Notes under the pieces: generated by a model
What the model was told of the DNA's origin: nothing
Seen by the model: the letters and a program-made list of their open reading frames with translations, nothing else
The model's database searches: none
Shown here: positions 44,262 to 53,706 of the stretch, piece after piece
Position numbering within the stretch: the first letter of the stretch is position 1
Layout of the letters: each line of letters begins with the position of its first letter
Program-made: the position numbers and the translations under genes
Assembly (NCBI RefSeq): GCF_001999945.1
Contig: NZ_CP019650.1
Coordinates: 2,728,001 to 2,792,000 of the forward strand
Direction: 5' to 3'
Origin: Microbulbifer agarilyticus
Lineage (GTDB): Bacteria > Pseudomonadota > Gammaproteobacteria > Pseudomonadales > Cellvibrionaceae
Length of the DNA stretch: 64,000 nt

Positions 44262-44321
44262 TTATCAAAATAGAAGGCACGCTTTTACGTGTCGATAATA
44301 AGCGCAAAAGATTGGAAGCGA

Positions 44322-45173
44322 ATGAGCAAACCAGAGAGAGCACACACCCAGTGGCTGGTCGCCAGTGACCTCGACGGCACCCTGCTGGACCACTTTACCT
44401 ACTCTCACCAACCAGCCGATGCCGCACTGCAACATCTGGAAAACGCAAACATCCCTGTGATTCTCAACAGCAGTAAAACGCGCGACGAGATGCTGACGCT
44501 GCGCGGCACACTGCACAACCACCATCCGTTTATCGTAGAAAACGGTTCCGCGATTTTTATTCCGTCTGGTTACTTCCCGCAAAAACCCGAGTCTGCACAG
44601 GAGGAATCCGGCTACTGGGTTCTGGAGCCAGGAGCTCGCCGCCAGTCTATCCTCGACTTTCTGGCGCAGGACCGCGAACACCACGGTGCCCCCTACTTAA
44701 ATTTCGCCGCCGCCAGTACCGATGCAATCGTCGCGGCAACCGGGTTAAGTCACGCACAGGCCGAGCAGGCAAATTCCCGCCATTATTCGGAACCGCTACT
44801 GTGGCAGGGTACGGAACAAGAAAAAGCGGCGTTTATCAACCGCGTTGAGGCCGCCGGCTTAGCCACGCTCCAGGGCGGACGCTTTCTGCACGTGCTCGGC
44901 CAGACAGACAAGGGACATGCAACGCAGTTACTGCAACGAATTTATCAACAGCACAGCGATCACCCCTGCAAATTGATCGGCAGTGGTGACGGCCCCAACG
45001 ACCTGGACATGCTCAAGGTTGCCGACATTGCCATCATTGTGCGCTCGCCAACCCATGCCCCGCCCACGCTCGAAGACCACCCGTTTCTGGCCGTCACACA
45101 AAATACCGGCCCGCAAGGATGGGCGGATGCAATCCAGAAGCTTCTCGCAACAGAATTTAAAACTGCACAATAA
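44322..45173 (+). CDS. HAD-IIB phosphatase (probable glucosyl-3-phosphoglycerate phosphatase)
   Basis: 283 residues of the mannosyl-3-phosphoglycerate phosphatase/YedP type. Motif I is VASDLDGTLLDHFTY with the nucleophile Asp, motif II is VILNSSKTRDEM, and motif IV is IGSGDGPNDLDML. By itself this family is called MpgP, but the next gene is a GT81 synthase, so the natural substrate is probably glucosyl-3-phosphoglycerate, dephosphorylated to glucosylglycerate. I chose ATG 44322 with GGAAG just upstream; GTG 44289 is possible. Twelve bases separate it from the synthase. Confidence 0.82.
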   Translation: MSKPERAHTQWLVASDLDGTLLDHFTYSHQPADAALQHLENANIPVILNSSKTRDEMLTLRGTLHNHHPFIVENGSAIFIPSGYFPQKPESAQEESGYWVLEPGARRQSILDFLAQDREHHGAPYLNFAAASTDAIVAATGLSHAQAEQANSRHYSEPLLWQGTEQEKAAFINRVEAAGLATLQGGRFLHVLGQTDKGHATQLLQRIYQQHSDHPCKLIGSGDGPNDLDMLKVADIAIIVRSPTHAPPTLEDHPFLAVTQNTGPQGWADAIQKLLATEFKTAQ

Positions 45174-45185
45174 CAGGAAAATACT

Positions 45186-46409
45186 GTGACCGATTTTTTT
45201 CAAAATGGCGATATCACAACCCTGCACAATCTTTCCAATCGCAGCCTGGAAGATATGGAGGCGGATCTTATTCGCTTTGCGAAGCACCGCCCCATGTCGC
45301 TGTTGCTGCCGTCGCTCTACTCTGAACTGGAGGGCGAGGCACTCCCAAAAATTCTCAAAATTCTGGCCGAGGTTCCCTACCTTTCCGAGATTGTTATTGG
45401 CCTCGACCGCGCCGATGAATCCCAGTACCGCGACGCACTGAAGCAGTTCAGTATCCTGCCACAACACGTACGGGTACTGTGGAACGATGGCCCGCGCCTG
45501 CGCCAGTTGGATGCGCAGTTGCAGCGCGACGGCCTCGCCCCGCAAGATGCCGGCAAGGGGCGTAATGTGTGGTACTGCCTTGGATATATTCTCGCCTCCG
45601 GCCGCGGTGAAGCCGTGGCCCTGCACGATTGCGATATTGTGACCTATGACCGCGAGATGCTGGCTCGCCTGTTCTACCCGGTGGCCAATCCACAGTTCAA
45701 CTACGAATTCTGCAAAGGCTATTACTCTCGCATCGCCAACGGAAAATTAAATGGCCGTGTGTGTCGTCTGCTGGTGACCCCACTGATTCGCACCCTGAAA
45801 AAGATTTACGGCCACACCAAGTATCTGGAGTACATGGATAGTTTCCGTTACTCCCTCGCCGGCGAGTTTTCCTTCCGCCGCGACGTGATCAACGACCTGC
45901 GCATTCCCAGTGACTGGGGACTGGAAATCGGTGTGCTTTCGGAGATGTATCGCAACTACTCCACCAACCGCCTGTGTCAGGTAGACATTGCGCACGCCTA
46001 CGACCACAAGCATCAGGATGTGTCCTTCGACGATGAGCACTGCGGGCTTTCCAAAATGTCCATCGATATCGCGAAATCTTTCTTCCGCAAACTGGCCACC
46101 CAGGGCACTGTGTTCTCTTCGGAAACCTTCCGCAGTATCAAAGCCACCTACTTCCGCATTGCACTGGACTTCGTGGAAACCTATCGCAACGACGCCATAA
46201 TTAATGGTCTGAATTTTGATATACACAAGGAAGAGCAGACCGTTGAGCTATTCGCGAGCAACCTAGTGAAAGCGGGACAGGCATTCCTGGAAAACCCGAT
46301 GGAAACGCCGTTTATTCCCAGCTGGAACCGAATCACCAGTGCGGAACCAGGATTCCTCGACCAGCTCAAGCAAGCGGTGGAAGCCGACTACGAAGAGTAC
46401 AACGTTTGA
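45186..46409 (+). CDS. gpgS: Glucosyl-3-phosphoglycerate synthase (GT81)
   Basis: 407 residues. GT-A fold with LLLPSLYSE at the N-terminus, GKGRNVWYCLGYILAS (123 onward), the DxD-type metal/nucleotide site DCD at 148-150 in VALHDCDIV, and SLAGEFSFRRDVINDLRIPS. It joins glucose from NDP-glucose to 3-phosphoglycerate, the first step of glucosylglycerate synthesis. Glucosylglycerate is a compatible solute used under salt stress and nitrogen limitation. Middle gene of a three-gene operon. Confidence 0.85.
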   Translation: MTDFFQNGDITTLHNLSNRSLEDMEADLIRFAKHRPMSLLLPSLYSELEGEALPKILKILAEVPYLSEIVIGLDRADESQYRDALKQFSILPQHVRVLWNDGPRLRQLDAQLQRDGLAPQDAGKGRNVWYCLGYILASGRGEAVALHDCDIVTYDREMLARLFYPVANPQFNYEFCKGYYSRIANGKLNGRVCRLLVTPLIRTLKKIYGHTKYLEYMDSFRYSLAGEFSFRRDVINDLRIPSDWGLEIGVLSEMYRNYSTNRLCQVDIAHAYDHKHQDVSFDDEHCGLSKMSIDIAKSFFRKLATQGTVFSSETFRSIKATYFRIALDFVETYRNDAIINGLNFDIHKEEQTVELFASNLVKAGQAFLENPMETPFIPSWNRITSAEPGFLDQLKQAVEADYEEYNV

Positions 46410-46451
46410 CCTTCGCACTATTTTCAGACTTGTAGATATCCGGGGGAAACC

Positions 46452-48206
46452 GTGAATCAATCAACTGCACACCTGCCAATTAAAGAAGTATTGCACCAGA
46501 AGGTGATGGACCACCTCACGTTTATCTACCCGGAACTCGATATTGAACCCATTGCGCAGAACCTGATTCGGACCATGCGTCTGGACGAGGACTGCCAAAG
46601 CCCGCTCGCGCATAAAAACCTCTGGGACCAGACCGACATTGCGGTAATCACCTACGGCAACAGTATTCTGAGCGACAACCAGCCGCCTCTGAAAACACTG
46701 CACCACTTCTTACAAGCGCATTTCCCAATGCTGATCAACACGGTGCACATACTGCCATTCTTCCCCTATTCCAGTGATGACGGCTTTGCAGTATCCGCCT
46801 ACAAGCAGGTAGACCCGCCGCTGGGCGACTGGAGCGATATCCTGCGCATCAGTGCCGATTTTCACCTGATGGCGGATCTTGTTATCAATCACTGCTCCGC
46901 CCAGCACGAATGGTTCACCAACTACCAGAAAGGGAAAAGCCCGGGTCGCGATTTTTTTGTCGAAGTAGACCCGAAAGAAGACCTCAGCAAAGTGGTACGC
47001 CCCCGGGTCACGCCGCTGCTTCGTGCAACTAGCACACCGCGAGGTACGCAACATGTGTGGTGTACGTTTGGCCACGACCAGATAGACCTCAACTTCGCCA
47101 ATCCCAAGGTACTGGCGAAAATAGTCGATATTATCCGGCTGTATCTCGACATGGGTGTGCGTATCTTCCGCCTGGATGCGGTTGCCTTTATCTGGAAAAT
47201 TCTTGGCACCAATTGCCTGAACCTGGAAGAAACCCACGAGATCGTGCGCTTGCTGCGCACGCTAATTGAGCACGCCGACCCCAACGCGGTCATCATTACC
47301 GAAACCAATATTCCCAATCGGGAAAACCTGTCCTACTTCGGTAACGCCAACGAAGCGCACTGTATCTACAACTTTTCCCTGCCCCCATTACTGGTGAATT
47401 CACTGGTTACCGGTAACTGTCGCTATCTGAAAAACTGGCTAATGAGTATGCCACCCGCGCAGAACGGCACGACGTATTTCAACTTTATTGCGTCGCACGA
47501 TGGTATTGGCCTGCGGCCGGTAGAGGGATTGCTGGACGATAGCGAGCAAGAAGCGCTGATTCAGACGATGGAAAACTTCGGTGGGCAGATATCCTGGCGT
47601 GCGCTGGATGATGGCAGTAACAAGCCTTACGAAATCAATATCTCACTGTTTGACGCCCTGAAAGGTACGACCGCAGGGGAAGATGACTGGCAGTTAGAGC
47701 GCTTTGTGTGCGCCCACGCGATTATGCTGGCGCTGGAAGGAATACCGGCGTTTTACCTGCACAGTCTAGTGGGTACCACGAACGACTACGAGCGGATGAA
47801 AGAGCACGGTCACAACCGCGCCATCAACCGCCGCCAGTGGCAGGAGCAGGAACTCAACGAGCGCTTGGCGGACCCTGAGAGCCACCATCACAAGGTATTC
47901 CACAAGCTGCGCCGGTTAATCAAACTGCGCCGCGAACAGCCGGCCTTTCACCCCAATGCCACGCAGTTCACCCTGCACCTGGGAGACCATGTGTTTGCCT
48001 TCTGGCGCCAGAGCCTTGACCGCAGGCAGAGTATTTTCTGCCTGAATAACATTTCCGATCAGCCACAAACGGTATCGCTGAACGCGATCAACCTGATTGG
48101 CACGGACACGTGGAAAGACCTGGTGAGCGATGCCACCTTCGATGACATGCTTGCGAGTATTACCCTCGATCCTTATCAGACGCTCTGGATCAGCAACCGC
48201 TGGTAG
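46452..48206 (+). CDS. GH13_18 phosphorylase (probable glucosylglycerate phosphorylase)
   Basis: 584 residues of the sucrose phosphorylase subfamily. Nucleophile Asp242 in IFRLDAVAF, acid/base Glu284 in IITETNIPN and transition-state Asp350 in [31 protein letters not shown] and ADLVINHCS are subfamily blocks. Members split glucosides with phosphate to glucose-1-phosphate; specificity may be for sucrose, sucrose 6-phosphate or glucosylglycerate. With GT81 and HAD genes beside it, glucosylglycerate phosphorylase (recovering the solute after stress) is the best guess. Confidence 0.84.
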   Translation: MNQSTAHLPIKEVLHQKVMDHLTFIYPELDIEPIAQNLIRTMRLDEDCQSPLAHKNLWDQTDIAVITYGNSILSDNQPPLKTLHHFLQAHFPMLINTVHILPFFPYSSDDGFAVSAYKQVDPPLGDWSDILRISADFHLMADLVINHCSAQHEWFTNYQKGKSPGRDFFVEVDPKEDLSKVVRPRVTPLLRATSTPRGTQHVWCTFGHDQIDLNFANPKVLAKIVDIIRLYLDMGVRIFRLDAVAFIWKILGTNCLNLEETHEIVRLLRTLIEHADPNAVIITETNIPNRENLSYFGNANEAHCIYNFSLPPLLVNSLVTGNCRYLKNWLMSMPPAQNGTTYFNFIASHDGIGLRPVEGLLDDSEQEALIQTMENFGGQISWRALDDGSNKPYEINISLFDALKGTTAGEDDWQLERFVCAHAIMLALEGIPAFYLHSLVGTTNDYERMKEHGHNRAINRRQWQEQELNERLADPESHHHKVFHKLRRLIKLRREQPAFHPNATQFTLHLGDHVFAFWRQSLDRRQSIFCLNNISDQPQTVSLNAINLIGTDTWKDLVSDATFDDMLASITLDPYQTLWISNRW

Positions 48207-48220
48207 TCAGGTTTACCACG

Positions 48221-49471
48221 TCAATCATCAGCGCCCTGCGGCTGCCGGATATCCAGCTGACGCAGGGCGCCACTGATCCATACCAGCACAAACGCCAGCA
48301 GGCTGAAGATACCGGCCCACAACAACGTGGTGAGTGGTGCGGTAAATTCACTGATCACGCCGGCGAGCAGTGCTCCAATCGCTGCAGAGCCGAACAGGGA
48401 AAATTGGTAGATCGAAATTATCCGACTGCGCACCTGCTCCGGTGCCAAAACCTGGACAATGGATTTACCCAGTGCTGCCGAGGCCGCGGCCACCGCGCCC
48501 CAACAGGCACACAGCAACGCAAGGCCAAACGCGGTCGGCCCAAAACTGATCGCGATCAACAGCGCGGCGCTGTAAAGCAGGCACATCAGGACACCGCGGC
48601 CGGGATGGTCCCCCTGCCCACGTCGCAACATCACGACGGTTGCCGTCACCGTGCCCGCAATAAATGCAATTTGCAGCCAGGCATAGTAGCTTGCGCCCCG
48701 CTCGTAACTTTCCGCCAGCAATGGCAGCACCACCAGAAATACACCGATATGCACCAGCCCATTAAAGCCAACCAACAATACCAATTCGAAAATTGCGCGG
48801 CTCTTGCGCACCTCCGCAAAGCCCTCCAGCAAGGCCCGCGGTAATTTTTTGGCAGGGTTCACCGATGGGGCGCCGCCGCGACGCAGGGAAATAAAAAAGC
48901 CTGCGGCGCACAGCAATACCGCAACCTGAATCAGCAACAGGGTTTCCGCTCCCCAACTGTCAAACCGACTGGCCAGCAGCATGCCCACCGCTTGCCCACC
49001 ATACTGCGCCAACATCATCCAGGTCACCAGGTGCTGTACCTGATTCTCCTGCAGCTTTCCTCCCGCAGGCGGTTGCTGGGCACCCCGTTGCACCAGTGTT
49101 TCCCGCGCCGGCTGCAAAAACGCTGTACACACTCCCAGGCTCACGCCGTACATCAGCAACAACGCCAGGCTGGGAATAGAGTGCATCAGGTAGTAGGCGA
49201 GCACCGCGTGACACAGTGCCAAGCCAATACAGGAGAGCGCCGCGACCCGCGCCGCGTCGACACGGTCCGCCAGCGCACCGCCGAACAGCAAAAATATCAG
49301 GTTGGGGAGTAACACCGAAGCCTGTACCCAGCTCAACTGCAGAGCAGGCAACTCGGCCAGCGATACCGCAATCCACGGCAGCAAAACCACCTGCAGGCCG
49401 GTGGCAAGCGAGGTGCCACTGAAGCCAAGCAGAAAGGTTCGCAGTCGAGCCGCCAGTGCGGGAAAAGTCAT
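48221..49471 (-). CDS. MFS transporter
   Basis: 416 residues from MTFPALAARL with about 12 helices. Family blocks include LFGGALADRVDAARV (loop 2-3 Asp-Arg) and QPARETLVQR after helix 4. It resembles MFS exporters of the EntS/TetA-like type. Substrate unknown. The frame is open to 49666, but that part runs through a 15-bp duplication and over the TgpA end. Convergent with the phosphorylase gene, 14 bases away. Confidence 0.82.
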   Translation of the reverse strand: MTFPALAARLRTFLLGFSGTSLATGLQVVLLPWIAVSLAELPALQLSWVQASVLLPNLIFLLFGGALADRVDAARVAALSCIGLALCHAVLAYYLMHSIPSLALLLMYGVSLGVCTAFLQPARETLVQRGAQQPPAGGKLQENQVQHLVTWMMLAQYGGQAVGMLLASRFDSWGAETLLLIQVAVLLCAAGFFISLRRGGAPSVNPAKKLPRALLEGFAEVRKSRAIFELVLLVGFNGLVHIGVFLVVLPLLAESYERGASYYAWLQIAFIAGTVTATVVMLRRGQGDHPGRGVLMCLLYSAALLIAISFGPTAFGLALLCACWGAVAAASAALGKSIVQVLAPEQVRSRIISIYQFSLFGSAAIGALLAGVISEFTAPLTTLLWAGIFSLLAFVLVWISGALRQLDIRQPQGADD

Positions 49472-49533
49472 CTCAGAATCCGGAAAACAGTCACTCGCTG
49501 CCCGCGATTTCCAGCAGCAACGATTGAGCAACA

Positions 49534-49563
49534 GATACAGAAGCCCGGGATACAGAAGCCCGG
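49534..49563. repeat. 15-bp tandem duplication
   Basis: GATACAGAAGCCCGG occurs twice without a gap (49534-49548, 49549-49563), followed by GATATAAAA. It lies between the TgpA-like gene stop and the MFS start. Confidence 0.85.
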
Positions 49564-49592
49564 GATATAAAAGTGCCGCAAAAAATAGCGGG

Positions 49593-51656
49593 CTATTGTC
49601 CCACAGATTGATGTGATGCGGGGGCTGCGCCCAACTTGGCCAACTGGCGGAGCGGCCAGAATCCACGCACCAATCGACGCAGTTGCTTTAGGGCATCGGC
49701 ACTGTCGCTATAAGCCGCCCTTTCAAAGGCTGCGGTAATACGTACAGCCATCGGGCCGAGCGCCGGTAGCTCGCGTTCGATACGGCGCGCAAAATCGCCC
49801 GGCGCCTCTCCGGAGCGGCGTGGTAAACCCGCGCGGGCCATGCGCTGGCAGAATCGCAGATAGGCGCGGCTGGCCGGGGGCAGCGCTGGGCCGCGTGCGG
49901 ACAGGTTGAGCCAGATCAGCAGCCCCAGCAGCCCTACAGCAATCGGTATACCGAGAAACATCGCCATACGCAGTGGAGAAATTTCGCCAAGCCAGCGCTT
50001 CAACAACCCCTGCTGACGGTCCGCGTCAAAACTCACTACCGTCTGATACCAGCGGTAATTAATCATGTCCCACTGCAGCCGCAGGCGGTTTACAAAACCG
50101 ATCTTATGCAGGGGCAGCAAGGCATCCTGCATAAACTCTTCCGCAACGGCACTTTGCAGGCCATCGCGAATACGCTCTGGCGCTACCGCCGCGGTGGGAT
50201 CGACCCGCACCCACCCGCGTTCGGGCAACCAGATTTCCGCCCAGGCATGGGCGTCATACTGGCGCACCAGCAGATACTCCTCCTGTTCCACCCATTCGCC
50301 CCCCTGATACCCGGCGACGACCCGCGCAGGCACCCCCGCGGCGCGCATGGTAAACACGTAGCTGTTGGCGAAATGCTCGCAAAATCCCTGCTGCGTATCG
50401 AACATGAACTCATCAACCGTATCTTTACCCAGGGCGGGTGGCTTCAGTGTGTAGGTGAAGCTGCGGTTGTAGTGTGCTAACAGAGACTGCGAGATGGCCA
50501 GTGAATCCATGCCTTCTCGCCGCCGGGCCTCTGCCCAGGCGCGAGCCTGCGGATTTCCGGATTCAGGTAATTGCAAATGGCGGCGTTCTTCCGCAGGTGT
50601 CAGGCGCGCTCCGGCAGGGGCACTCTCCCGCGGCCAGGAGCGAACGTCGTAGGCGAGCCGGCTGGCAACTGGCATGCGATAAACCAGCGTATCGTCCCCG
50701 GTCGAACGCACCCCACGTGTATCGGAATCAGAAATCGCCAGCGCGAATAACCATGGGTTATGACTGGCCTCCTGAATCACCTGATAGCGATAGCGCGGGC
50801 CCACCGCGGGCAACCTGCCGTCGCTCTCCTGACTGCTCTGCGAACTGTTAAACCGCCGGCCAAACCAGCGGTTACCGGTAACCCCGGGCTCACTCCAGCG
50901 CCGGCCATCAAAGTGGGTATACACTAACCCGCGCCAATAGCGCTGCTCTGGCGGAGGCACAGAACCATCGAAGGAAATACGCAATGCGGGCTTGTCGGAT
51001 TTTGACAGCCGACTGAAGTCCCCGGGGCTCATGGAATCGCTGATCCCCGTGGAAGCGGCAGAGGTATTATTCGGCACCGCCCAAAGCGGCCCCAGGCGCG
51101 GCATCACCACAAACAGAATCAACATCACCGGTACTGCCTGCGCCAGTATCTTTACCGATAACCCGAACGCCCTCCCGACCCGGGCACTACCGCTGCCCTG
51201 CTGGGCTACCAGTGCGGCGGTAATCACCACCAGGCACAGCACGCCATACAACGCGTACGGAATGGTCTGCTCAAACACAAACAGGGTGGCGGCGAGGAAG
51301 TAGGCCAACATCAAACTGAGCACCGCATCCCGGCGGCTCAGTAACTCGATGTTCTTCAGGGTAAAGGAAACCGCCAGCAAAGCGACCATCGGCTCAAGCG
51401 CAAACCAGCGCCGGTAAGTCAGTGCTAACCCGGCTACGGCCAGGGTGACCGCCAGCAGCTTGATTGCGCGCCCGGGCACTGCACGGCGCCCGCGAAAGAC
51501 TTCAACCCGCCATAAAACTGCGAGAAACCAGGCAAAAACAAGCCAGCTCGGCAGATGTACAAAATGCGGCAACAGGACGACGAACTGCGCGGCAAAAACC
51601 CACAACAGGCTCTCGCGCGGCAACAAGGTGCGAAACTGGCCGGAAACCTCCGTCAC
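49593..51656 (-). CDS. TgpA-like membrane transglutaminase
   Basis: 687 residues. About five N-terminal membrane helices (SLLWVFAAQFVVLLPHFVHL onward), a periplasmic transglutaminase-like domain with the catalytic triad in QGFCEHFANSYVF (Cys), YDAHAWAEIWL (His) and VRVDPTAAV (Asp), then another membrane helix and a cytoplasmic DUF4129-like tail. GTG 51656 overlaps the DUF58 stop (GTGA), which fixes the start. Last gene of the moxR-DUF58-tgpA operon, a conserved trio; TgpA is essential in P. aeruginosa as I recall. Confidence 0.9.
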   Translation of the reverse strand: MTEVSGQFRTLLPRESLLWVFAAQFVVLLPHFVHLPSWLVFAWFLAVLWRVEVFRGRRAVPGRAIKLLAVTLAVAGLALTYRRWFALEPMVALLAVSFTLKNIELLSRRDAVLSLMLAYFLAATLFVFEQTIPYALYGVLCLVVITAALVAQQGSGSARVGRAFGLSVKILAQAVPVMLILFVVMPRLGPLWAVPNNTSAASTGISDSMSPGDFSRLSKSDKPALRISFDGSVPPPEQRYWRGLVYTHFDGRRWSEPGVTGNRWFGRRFNSSQSSQESDGRLPAVGPRYRYQVIQEASHNPWLFALAISDSDTRGVRSTGDDTLVYRMPVASRLAYDVRSWPRESAPAGARLTPAEERRHLQLPESGNPQARAWAEARRREGMDSLAISQSLLAHYNRSFTYTLKPPALGKDTVDEFMFDTQQGFCEHFANSYVFTMRAAGVPARVVAGYQGGEWVEQEEYLLVRQYDAHAWAEIWLPERGWVRVDPTAAVAPERIRDGLQSAVAEEFMQDALLPLHKIGFVNRLRLQWDMINYRWYQTVVSFDADRQQGLLKRWLGEISPLRMAMFLGIPIAVGLLGLLIWLNLSARGPALPPASRAYLRFCQRMARAGLPRRSGEAPGDFARRIERELPALGPMAVRITAAFERAAYSDSADALKQLRRLVRGFWPLRQLAKLGAAPASHQSVGQ

Positions 51657-52663
51657 GATGACACTCCGTGTACCGGGAATAATGCCAACAAGGTAAGTGC
51701 CTGCTGACGGTGTGCAGCGCCGATCGCGGGCGTTAAGGTCCGCCCCGGAATGCGCAGGCCGTAAGCAACTTGCGCGCGCTCCGCGTCCAACACCCAGGCA
51801 CACAGATTGCTGAGGCGGGTCTCCAACTCGCGCCCGGCCAGCAAATCCCAATCCAACCACAAGCGGGCATCACTACCAGAGGCATATTCTTTGCTGTACA
51901 GATCGCGCCCGCCGGCAAATTGTTTCCACGCAACGTGACGCAGTGAATCGCCGGCCTGATAGCTCTTCAGCCCAGCGAAATCGTCACCACCTGCGGAGTG
52001 GGTTTTCTCCTGTTCGCCTTCGCCAACACTCGCGCCCCAGGGCAATGGCCCAGCGGATCTCGGTTGCGGATACACCAGAAACTCGACTTCCAGGTCCACC
52101 CAACTCCAGCACTTGAAGAGTCCGGCGGGAAAGCGACTCTCCACGCGAATCCGCGGTGCGCGCACTTTGCCTCGCCGTACCAGAGGGAGTTCGAGAGTCA
52201 CTTCCACAGGCTCGCTACCCGTAATGTCTACCAGTGCCCCCTCTTCCGGCGGCCAGCACACGCGCACTCGTTCATGAGAGCGCTTACCGGTTTTCTCCAG
52301 CACAATTTTGGCACGGCCGAAATCACCCGCGAACGCGGGCTCCACCTCGTGCAGGCGCAGCTTGAGTCCCGACAGGTTGGCAAAGGTGTGCACCGGCAAT
52401 ATTACAAACACCCCCACCAGCATAAATACCAGCGCGAGCACCAGGTTGTTTTCGTAATTGGTGCCCAGCAGCCAAAGCAAAATAATCAGCAGTAGGAAAC
52501 CCATACCGGCGGCAGTAGGTAGCACAAACAGTTTGCGATGATTGAGAGTAACTGTCGGCGCAGCTGGCAAGCGACGATTCAGCCAGCGCAGCCAACGCTG
52601 CTGCAGCAGCCCGCCAGCTTTACTGTTATCGCTTAACGCTTGGAAGGAAATTTTTTCGAGCAC
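51653..52663 (-). CDS. DUF58 protein
   Basis: 336 residues from GTG 52663 (VLEKISFQALSD), with GAGGGG seven bases upstream. Two hydrophobic segments (MGFLLLIILLWLLGT and LVLALVFMLVGVFVILP) precede the DUF58 signature DDFAGLKSYQAGDSLRHVAW KQ region (about residue 215). Works with the MoxR ATPase upstream and TgpA downstream in envelope or stress functions; mechanism unknown. Four-base overlap with TgpA. Confidence 0.88.
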   Translation of the reverse strand: MLEKISFQALSDNSKAGGLLQQRWLRWLNRRLPAAPTVTLNHRKLFVLPTAAGMGFLLLIILLWLLGTNYENNLVLALVFMLVGVFVILPVHTFANLSGLKLRLHEVEPAFAGDFGRAKIVLEKTGKRSHERVRVCWPPEEGALVDITGSEPVEVTLELPLVRRGKVRAPRIRVESRFPAGLFKCWSWVDLEVEFLVYPQPRSAGPLPWGASVGEGEQEKTHSAGGDDFAGLKSYQAGDSLRHVAWKQFAGGRDLYSKEYASGSDARLWLDWDLLAGRELETRLSNLCAWVLDAERAQVAYGLRIPGRTLTPAIGAAHRQQALTLLALFPVHGVSS

Positions 52664-52683
52664 TGGCCGGCCCCTCACTCGCC

Positions 52684-53595
52684 TTAGGCAGCGATGATGT
52701 CCACTTGGTGCATCATGCGCTCGACCAGTTGCGCGCCATCCCCACCATCCGTTTGCAGGCGATGACCCGCTACGGCGGGAAGAACCGCCTGTAAATCCTC
52801 CGGCAGGATATGGCCGCGGTTGTGGATCAGCGCCCACGCGCGGGCGGCATGCAGTAAAGCCAAGGCTCCGCGGGGAGACAGGCCCACGCCGCACTCGGCG
52901 CTCTGGCGTGTGTGCTGCACCAGACGCTCCAGATAATCGAGCAGCGAGTCGGAGGCTTTGACCTGGTGCACCAATCCCTGCAGCTTGCGCAACCCTTCAC
53001 TGTTGATACGTGGCGTCATTTGCGCCAGCTGCGCACGCGGGTCGGCCCCCTTGAACAGGGCACGCTCGGCCTCGCGGGTGGGATAGCCCAAACTGATACG
53101 CATCAGAAAGCGGTCCAGCTGGGATTCCGGCAGAACAAAGGTGCCGGACTGTTGCAGCGGGTTCTGGGTGGCGATAACAAAGAAGGGGTCGGGCAACGGT
53201 CGGGTCTCGCCATCCACGCTGACCTGACGCTCCTCCATGGCCTCCAGTAACGCGCTCTGGGTCTTGGGAGAGCTGCGGTTGATCTCATCGGCCAGCAGCA
53301 GCTGGCTGAACACCGGTCCCTCATGGAAACGGAATTGCCCGGTCTCACGCTCGAAAATGCTGATGCCGATAATATCCGCCGGCAGCATGTCGCTGGTGAA
53401 CTGGACCCGCTTGTAAGAGAGTCCAAGTACCCTCCCCAGAGCGTGTGCCAGGGTGGTTTTGCCCATGCCGGGTAAATCTTCGATCAGCAAGTGACCACGT
53501 GCCAACAGGCAGGCCAGCGCCAGTTTTACCTGATGCTCCTTACCCAGAAGAACCTTACCGATATCCTCGACGATGGCGGAAATGATTTTTTGCAC
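52684..53595 (-). CDS. MoxR-family AAA+ ATPase
   Basis: 303 residues. Walker A GMGKTTLAHALG (about 44), Walker B LLLADEINRSSP, sensor 1 FFVIATQNP and the C-terminal helical lid with GLSPRGALALLHAARAWA. MoxR proteins act as chaperone-like ATPases for complex assembly, usually with DUF58/VWA partners as here. First gene of the trio; 20 bases from DUF58. Confidence 0.93.
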   Translation of the reverse strand: MQKIISAIVEDIGKVLLGKEHQVKLALACLLARGHLLIEDLPGMGKTTLAHALGRVLGLSYKRVQFTSDMLPADIIGISIFERETGQFRFHEGPVFSQLLLADEINRSSPKTQSALLEAMEERQVSVDGETRPLPDPFFVIATQNPLQQSGTFVLPESQLDRFLMRISLGYPTREAERALFKGADPRAQLAQMTPRINSEGLRKLQGLVHQVKASDSLLDYLERLVQHTRQSAECGVGLSPRGALALLHAARAWALIHNRGHILPEDLQAVLPAVAGHRLQTDGGDGAQLVERMMHQVDIIAA

Positions 53596-53640
53596 GGCAA
53601 ATCCATTACTGCTCGGTTTATCTCTTAGCCATTAATGATA

Positions 53641-53661
53641 GGCCCCGCACCCGGCGGGGCC
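53641..53661 (-). terminator. Probable terminator of metZ
   Basis: Perfect 8-bp stem GGCCCCGC/GCGGGGCC with a 5-base loop, 45 bases after the metZ stop, followed on the minus strand by TATCATTAA. It also separates metZ from the moxR operon. Confidence 0.65.
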
Positions 53662-53706
53662 CTTCACAATGTCTCATTTCACGCCATTGTGGCTCTTTTA
53701 TGCCCG

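Larger units (their letters stand above)
43996..44321. other. Gap between amylase and glucosylglycerate operon
   Basis: 326 bp with a strong terminator (44021-44075), a near-consensus NtrC site (44133-44149), a second partial NtrC-like site (44208-44224) and a sigma-54-like promoter (44246-44261). No gene seen. Confidence 0.65.

Noticed and set aside
51657..51860. 68-residue N-terminal extension of the TgpA-like protein
   Set aside because: It would overlap the DUF58 coding region out of frame; the GTGA overlap start at 51656 is standard for this trio.
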